DNA from: Paenibacillus_AA sp045062745
Lineage (GTDB): Bacteria; Bacillota; Bacilli; Paenibacillales; NBRC-103111
DNA length: 64,000 nt
Reading direction: 5' to 3'
Assembly: GCF_045062745.1 (NCBI RefSeq)
Contig: NZ_JBJGED010000017.1
Coordinates: 62,001-126,000 of the forward strand
Each line of letters begins with the position of its first letter. Position 1 is the stretch's first letter. The notes beneath the pieces were generated by a model. The model was given only the letters and a program-made list of their open reading frames with translations, did no database searches and was not told the origin of the DNA. This document shows, in pieces, positions 60,217 to 64,000 of the stretch. Position numbers and translations under genes: made by a program.

Positions 60217-60861
60217 ATGGAGAGATTACTCGTCATTAATGCACACCCCAAGGTGGATGCCGATTCATCCGTAAGCTTGCAAGTGCTTCGGCGGTTCCTG
60301 GAAATTTACAGGAAACTTAATCCGGAAGGGCCGATAGAACAAATCGATTTATATCGTGAACACATTCCCTGCATTGACCATGTTTTCCTGAGTGCGCAGG
60401 AGAAAATGAGGAGGAATGAGCGTCTGACCGAAGAAGAGCAGCGTCTGGCCTCCCGTATGTCGGATATCGTTCGGCAGTTTAAGCGGGCGAAAAAATACGT
60501 CATAGCGATGCCGCTGCATAACTTCAATATCCCGTCGAAGCTTAAAGACTACATGGATAACATTCTGATCCCTAAAGAAACTTTCGCCTATACGGAGAAT
60601 GGATCGGTCGGGTTGCTGAACGACGGCCGAGGCCTGCTCGTAATTCAAGCGAGCGATGGGGTGTATACGAACAACGACTGGTACACGGAAGTGGAATATT
60701 CGCATAAATACTTGAAATCCATGTTCAATTTTATGGGCGTCCAGAACTATCAGATCATCCGTGCACAAGGAAATGCATTTCTTGATCGGAGGGACATATT
60801 GACAAAAGCATTTCAAGAAGCCGAATTAGCGGCTGCTTCCCTGACCGAGGTAGGTAGTTAA
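60217..60861 (+). CDS. azoR: FMN-dependent NADH-azoreductase
   Basis: 214 residues of the flavodoxin-like AzoR family: MERLLVINAHPKVDADSSVSLQVLRRF (phosphate-binding loop), YVIAMPLHNFNIPSKLKDYMDNILIPKETFAYTENGSVGLL and the flavin-contact GVYTNNDWYTEVEYSHKYLKSMFNFMG. It reduces azo dyes and quinones with NADH; the physiological role is detoxification of quinones. AGAGG before ATG 60217. Monocistronic, with a strong terminator at 60984. May be in the same regulon as the 1.3 kb quinone-type operator. Confidence 0.9.
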   Translation: MERLLVINAHPKVDADSSVSLQVLRRFLEIYRKLNPEGPIEQIDLYREHIPCIDHVFLSAQEKMRRNERLTEEEQRLASRMSDIVRQFKRAKKYVIAMPLHNFNIPSKLKDYMDNILIPKETFAYTENGSVGLLNDGRGLLVIQASDGVYTNNDWYTEVEYSHKYLKSMFNFMGVQNYQIIRAQGNAFLDRRDILTKAFQEAELAAASLTEVGS

Positions 60862-60983
60862 GGAGTGGTAAACTTTAGGTCTGGAGCACGCCCACAAAAC
60901 GGAAGGTTGCGCCTTCTTCTGGACTGCACAAACGGCGAAGTTAGTTAGCATTATGGGTTGCGGAACAAGTGAACATTCCTTTG

Positions 60984-61020
60984 AAAAAACCTCTGGAACA
61001 TGATGTCCCAGAGGTTTTTT
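60984..61020. terminator. Bidirectional terminator between azoR and the TerC gene
   Basis: AAAAAACCTCTGG and CCAGAGGTTTTTT form a perfect stem with flanking A and T runs, so it terminates transcription in both directions. Confidence 0.9.
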
Positions 61021-61064
61021 CACGTTGGAAATCAGTTAAAAGCGCGAGGCCCGGCCAGGCTCCC

Positions 61065-61763
61065 TTACGAGGCCTCCGAATGCGCCTCTACCTTCTTCTC
61101 CGGAGCCATGCGGCTTTTCAGCCAGCCGGCCACGAGCACGACGCCGATCAGGACGACGATGATCGTCCACTTGAGCGCGCCGCTGCTGCCGATCCAATCG
61201 TGGATGAACGGTTCGTCCACGATCATCTTCCCGGCGGTCAGCGCGAGCACGGCGCCCCCGATGTAGATCGCCGACGGGAAGCGCGCCATGATCTTCAGCA
61301 CGAATGTGCTGCCCCAGACCATGATCGGCACGCTGATGATCAGCCCGGCGATGACGAGCCCGTAACTCCCGTGAGCCGCGCCCGCGACCGCCAGGACATT
61401 GTCGATCCCCATCACCGCATCGGCGATGACGATGGTCCGGATCGCCGCCCCGAGCGATGCCCCGGCCTTCACATTCCCGTGATCCTTCTCGCTAACGAGC
61501 AACTTGTAAGCGATCCACAGCAAGAACAATCCGCCCCCGAGCAGCAGCCCCGGGATCGCGAGCAGCCACACGACCGCGAGCGTCGCGACCGCCCGGATGA
61601 CGACGGCTCCGACCGTTCCCCAGATGATCGCTTGCTTCTGCTGCTGCTTCGGCAAGTTCCGGGCCGCCATGCCGATGACGATGGCATTGTCCCCGGCGAG
61701 CAACAGATCGATCAGAACAATAATTGCGAGGGCCGAGAGCATATCCAGCGTCAACCATTCCAT
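61065..61763 (-). CDS. TerC family membrane protein (YkoY/MeeY-like)
   Basis: About 232 residues with seven predicted helices. The signature acidic, polar residues are in LIDLLLAGDNAIVIGMAARNLP and TIVIADAVMGIDNVLAVAG (paired Asp-Asn motifs). B. subtilis YkoY/YceF (MeeY/MeeF) belong here; those are controlled by Mn and supply Mn to exported enzymes, or export it. The ATG at 61763 follows GGGGAG by about nine bases. Located behind a yybP-ykoY-type Mn riboswitch, so Mn-inducible. Confidence 0.88.
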   Translation of the reverse strand: MEWLTLDMLSALAIIVLIDLLLAGDNAIVIGMAARNLPKQQQKQAIIWGTVGAVVIRAVATLAVVWLLAIPGLLLGGGLFLLWIAYKLLVSEKDHGNVKAGASLGAAIRTIVIADAVMGIDNVLAVAGAAHGSYGLVIAGLIISVPIMVWGSTFVLKIMARFPSAIYIGGAVLALTAGKMIVDEPFIHDWIGSSGALKWTIIVVLIGVVLVAGWLKSRMAPEKKVEAHSEAS

Positions 61764-61825
61764 TGTTTGCCACTCCCCTTTGTGATATGATCGGCCGCCT
61801 GACGTCCAGGCGAAGCTCGCCAGAC

Positions 61826-61862
61826 AACGCAAAAGCGGCCCTCCCTAACGGTAAAGGCCGCT
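61826..61862 (-). terminator. Riboswitch-controlled terminator
   Basis: AGCGGCC and GGCCGCT form the stem, followed by TTTTGCG on the minus strand. Its 5' half, containing GCCTTTACCGTTA, can instead pair with the riboswitch 3' end (TAACGGTAAAGGC), a perfect 13-base antiterminator. Confidence 0.85.
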
Positions 61863-61914
61863 CTCCATAGACAAAGAGATCGTGCGCAGCAGACAGCAAA
61901 GCCTTTACCGTTAT

Positions 61915-62015
61915 GGCAAAGGTCTTGCTAACAACGAAATTCGTTGCCAACAAAGCCGGGGATGACACCCATCCCGTAATGACGACTTTGCTGTAGCAGC
62001 TACTCCCCTTTGATT
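61915..62015 (-). ncRNA. yybP-ykoY manganese riboswitch
   Basis: The minus-strand RNA begins AAAGGGGAGTAGCTGCTACAG and ends AAGACCTTTGCC, the conserved terminal sequences of the yybP-ykoY class, with TTACGGGATGGG and CCCGGCTTTGTTGGCAACGAA between. Mn2+ binding stabilises the aptamer and lets the downstream antiterminator form or frees it from the terminator. Located 150 bases before the TerC gene, the usual target. Confidence 0.88.
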
Positions 62016-62158
62016 CGATTGTCTCCATCGTACCGGATGCAGGGCTAAATTGTCAAGGAACCGTCAGTCCAATAGCGCCGCCCGATATGTTAATATAACA
62101 TTAAGCAAATCATGCACATCCAGAGATAGAGAGCCTCTATAGCAAGGGGGAATGGCTC

Positions 62159-64000
62159 ATTCAAACGATTCAGGCCTGGAAACAACCGTCCTACAAACGC
62201 AAGCTGTTCTGGTTCGTGCTGCTCGTGAGCATCGTCCCGGTCCTGCTGCTCGGCATGTTCTCGTCTTTATTCGCCTCGCGCAGCGTGCAGAAGGAAGTCG
62301 ATCACAACCACCAGATCATTCTGGGTCAGATCCAATACCAAATCGACGGCTTCTTGCAAAGCCTGGAGAAAAGCTCTCTGCAGCTCGCTTCGAATATCGT
62401 GCTCGAGGAAGCCGTGAAGACGTCTCCGCAGCAAAATTTGTCCCAGATCTTCGCGGGGATCGATACGATTCAGCGGCAGCGGAGCCTGTCGGACATTCCT
62501 TACGACATTTCGCTTATTTTCAATCAAACCCATAAAGTTTATTCCACCCGCTATGGGTACCTCAATGAGACGGATTTCACCTATTACGACCTGGTGAAGC
62601 GCAACAGCACGAAGTACAATTCCGCCGTCGTCATCCCGCCGGGCAGCAATCCGGGCCAGAACGAGCTGCTCCTCCTGCGGCCGGTGCCGGCCTTCTCGGC
62701 GGACATGGCGGACGGCACGCTCGTCCTGCACGTCGCCACGGACAAGCTGACCGGCCTGTTCGACCGCGTCCAGCTCGGGGGCAACCGCAAGCTGCTCGTC
62801 ATCGACGAGACGGGACGCATCGTCATGAGCTCGAGCCGCGAAGAGATGGGCGCCCGGCTGACGCAGTCGTCCGAGCTGTACCGGTACTGGTCGCAGCCCG
62901 ATCTCGAGTCGATGGACCATCTGACCCTGAACGGCGTCGAATATAGCCCTTCCGTGCAGAAGTCCTCGTTTAACAATTGGACGTATATTGCGATGACCCC
63001 GTTGGCAGACTTGACCCGTCAGGCAAGTTCAATCCAGCTCTTGACATGGATCGTAGTCGGCTTGCTCGTCGTGCTGTGGGTGCTGGTGTCCCTTGTGGGG
63101 TCGAACCGGCTCTATTTTCCGATCCAGCGTCTGCTATACAAGTTCACGAGCGAGGCCAAGACGTCGAACGGCCAGCAGGACGGCCTGCAAGCGCTTGATT
63201 CGTTCATCCAGCAGATGGTCAAGACCAACGAGAAGCTCAAGTCCGAGCTGAGCGAGCAGCTGCCGTACCTGAAGGAGACGGTATTCCAGCAGCTGCTGCG
63301 GGGGGAGATGTCGGAGCAGGAGATTCGGCGCAAGACCGAGCATTACGGGTTCCCTCTGCAGGGGAGCTGGTTCTATGTCTGCCTGGTCGACCTCGACCGG
63401 TACGTGGCGTTCCAGCAAGACTACCGGGAGCGAGACCGGGCCCTCATGATGTATGCGCTTCGTAAAATGATCGAGGAGCTTGGCGAGGAAGCGTTCTCCT
63501 GCATCACGCTTACGCCGATGCCGGGCCAAGTCGCCGTCATCATCGGCGTCGACAAGCCGGGCGACGGCACGGACGAGCAAATGCGCGATCTTGCGGAGCA
63601 GATCCGTGCCAAGGCAAATGAACTGTTCCATCTGACCGTCACCGTGTCGATCAGCGAGGCGTACAAGGAATATCACGCGATCAGCGACGCCTACCAGGAA
63701 GCGACGGAGCTGCTCGGCTACCGGCTCCTCCTCGGGCACAACGTCGTGATCTCCAAGCGGGCGATCGGACCGTCGGTCCGGCAGTCCGGCCAATCGCTCG
63801 TCACCCGGCAGAAGCAGGTCGTGAAGAGTCTCGCAAAAGGAAACCTGGAGGAAGCGAAGGAGCATCTCGCGCAGACGATCCAATACGTCCCGCAGTACGT
63901 GCACAATTCCGAGACGGTGCTCGGCCTGTTCGCCTACATGCTGGGCGAGATCGAGCTGCTGCTGCAGGAATGGAGCCCCCATGGCGATCCCTACCATCAG
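62159..64000 (+). CDS. Membrane-anchored AraC-type receptor/regulator (3' end beyond window)
   Basis: 614 codons to the window edge, without stop. Transmembrane helix near residues 18-38 (LFWFVLLVSIVPVLLLGMFSS), an extracellular sensor of about 250 residues, second helix (LLTWIVVGLLVVLWVLVSLVG), and a cytoplasmic GGDEF-like linker with no AraC domain yet, which should follow beyond the edge. No ATG, GTG or TTG is found between the in-frame stop at 62105 and the helix; an ATT at 62159 has AAGGGGG exactly eight bases upstream, and an unrelated ATG at 62152 reads another frame. Start codon therefore odd. Confidence 0.8.
   Translation, partial: MQTIQAWKQPSYKRKLFWFVLLVSIVPVLLLGMFSSLFASRSVQKEVDHNHQIILGQIQYQIDGFLQSLEKSSLQLASNIVLEEAVKTSPQQNLSQIFAGIDTIQRQRSLSDIPYDISLIFNQTHKVYSTRYGYLNETDFTYYDLVKRNSTKYNSAVVIPPGSNPGQNELLLLRPVPAFSADMADGTLVLHVATDKLTGLFDRVQLGGNRKLLVIDETGRIVMSSSREEMGARLTQSSELYRYWSQPDLESMDHLTLNGVEYSPSVQKSSFNNWTYIAMTPLADLTRQASSIQLLTWIVVGLLVVLWVLVSLVGSNRLYFPIQRLLYKFTSEAKTSNGQQDGLQALDSFIQQMVKTNEKLKSELSEQLPYLKETVFQQLLRGEMSEQEIRRKTEHYGFPLQGSWFYVCLVDLDRYVAFQQDYRERDRALMMYALRKMIEELGEEAFSCITLTPMPGQVAVIIGVDKPGDGTDEQMRDLAEQIRAKANELFHLTVTVSISEAYKEYHAISDAYQEATELLGYRLLLGHNVVISKRAIGPSVRQSGQSLVTRQKQVVKSLAKGNLEEAKEHLAQTIQYVPQYVHNSETVLGLFAYMLGEIELLLQEWSPHGDPYHQ

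Noticed and set aside
1..64000. CRISPR arrays, tRNA or rRNA genes, prophage genes, complete insertion sequences
   Set aside because: I saw no regular repeat-spacer runs, no cloverleaf-type tRNA sequence, no phage structural genes and no transposase reading frame.

Overview
The window reads as chromosomal DNA of a spore-forming, GC-rich Firmicute, most likely Paenibacillus or a close relative. This is inferred from three things: YtcQ/LplB/YtcP-type sugar transporters paired with membrane-anchored AraC-type receptors, copper-amine-oxidase 'stalk' domain secreted proteins, and homologues of Bacillus ywqAB, yitT and the yybP-ykoY riboswitch. I saw no rRNA, tRNA, CRISPR array, prophage or intact insertion sequence.

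Left arm (1-6.9 kb): a pirin gene, a nitroreductase remnant with an internal deletion, a secreted TIMP/netrin-like protein, a VOC protein divergent from a TetR regulator, a LapA-like membrane protein, a metallo-hydrolase coupled to a DUF2306 protein, and a second TetR regulator divergent from an F420-oxidoreductase-like enzyme. Both TetR/target pairs have obvious palindromic operators.

7.0-15.4 kb is a complete sugar-uptake locus: cytoplasmic GH5 glycosidase, lipoprotein binding protein, YesN-type response regulator, YesM-type kinase and, divergently, two permeases. A cre-like CcpA site lies before the binding-protein gene.

15.5-28 kb is a regulator-dense accessory stretch (MarR, two HxlR, PadR, MerR, ArsR) next to small enzymes and resistance-type genes: a phosphotransferase, three DHFR-like reductases (one frameshifted), three SRPBCC/YciI-type proteins, acetyltransferases, a chloramphenicol acetyltransferase and a methionine aminopeptidase. 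Several operators can be read directly. The cat gene keeps a nine-codon leader peptide and a hairpin that buries its ribosome-binding site, the classic drug-inducible translational attenuator. Decayed genes lie at 19.1-19.5 and 27.1-27.7 kb.

28-39.3 kb: a rhodanese, then an envelope-type cluster (uncharacterised protein, EF-hand-like lipoprotein, glutathionylspermidine-synthase-like ATP-grasp ligase, DUF350 membrane protein), a YitT-family protein, the SWIM/SNF2 pair ywqB-ywqA (the helicase has an unusual acidic insertion), and an esterase.

39.5-60 kb holds two more sugar-transport loci, each with its own AraC-type membrane receptor. The second also carries a Gfo/Idh/MocA oxidoreductase and a secreted M60-type gluzincin peptidase, which suggests a host- or environment-glycoprotein utilisation locus. 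Between the two loci lie a secreted beta-propeller protein and a stalk-domain protein. None of the three transporters has an ATPase gene here, so they presumably share an MsmX/MsmK-type ATPase encoded elsewhere.

Right end: an azoreductase, a TerC-family metal transporter behind a yybP-ykoY manganese riboswitch with a clear terminator/antiterminator, and the first 614 codons of a fourth sensor gene, which runs off the window and seems to lack a conventional start codon.
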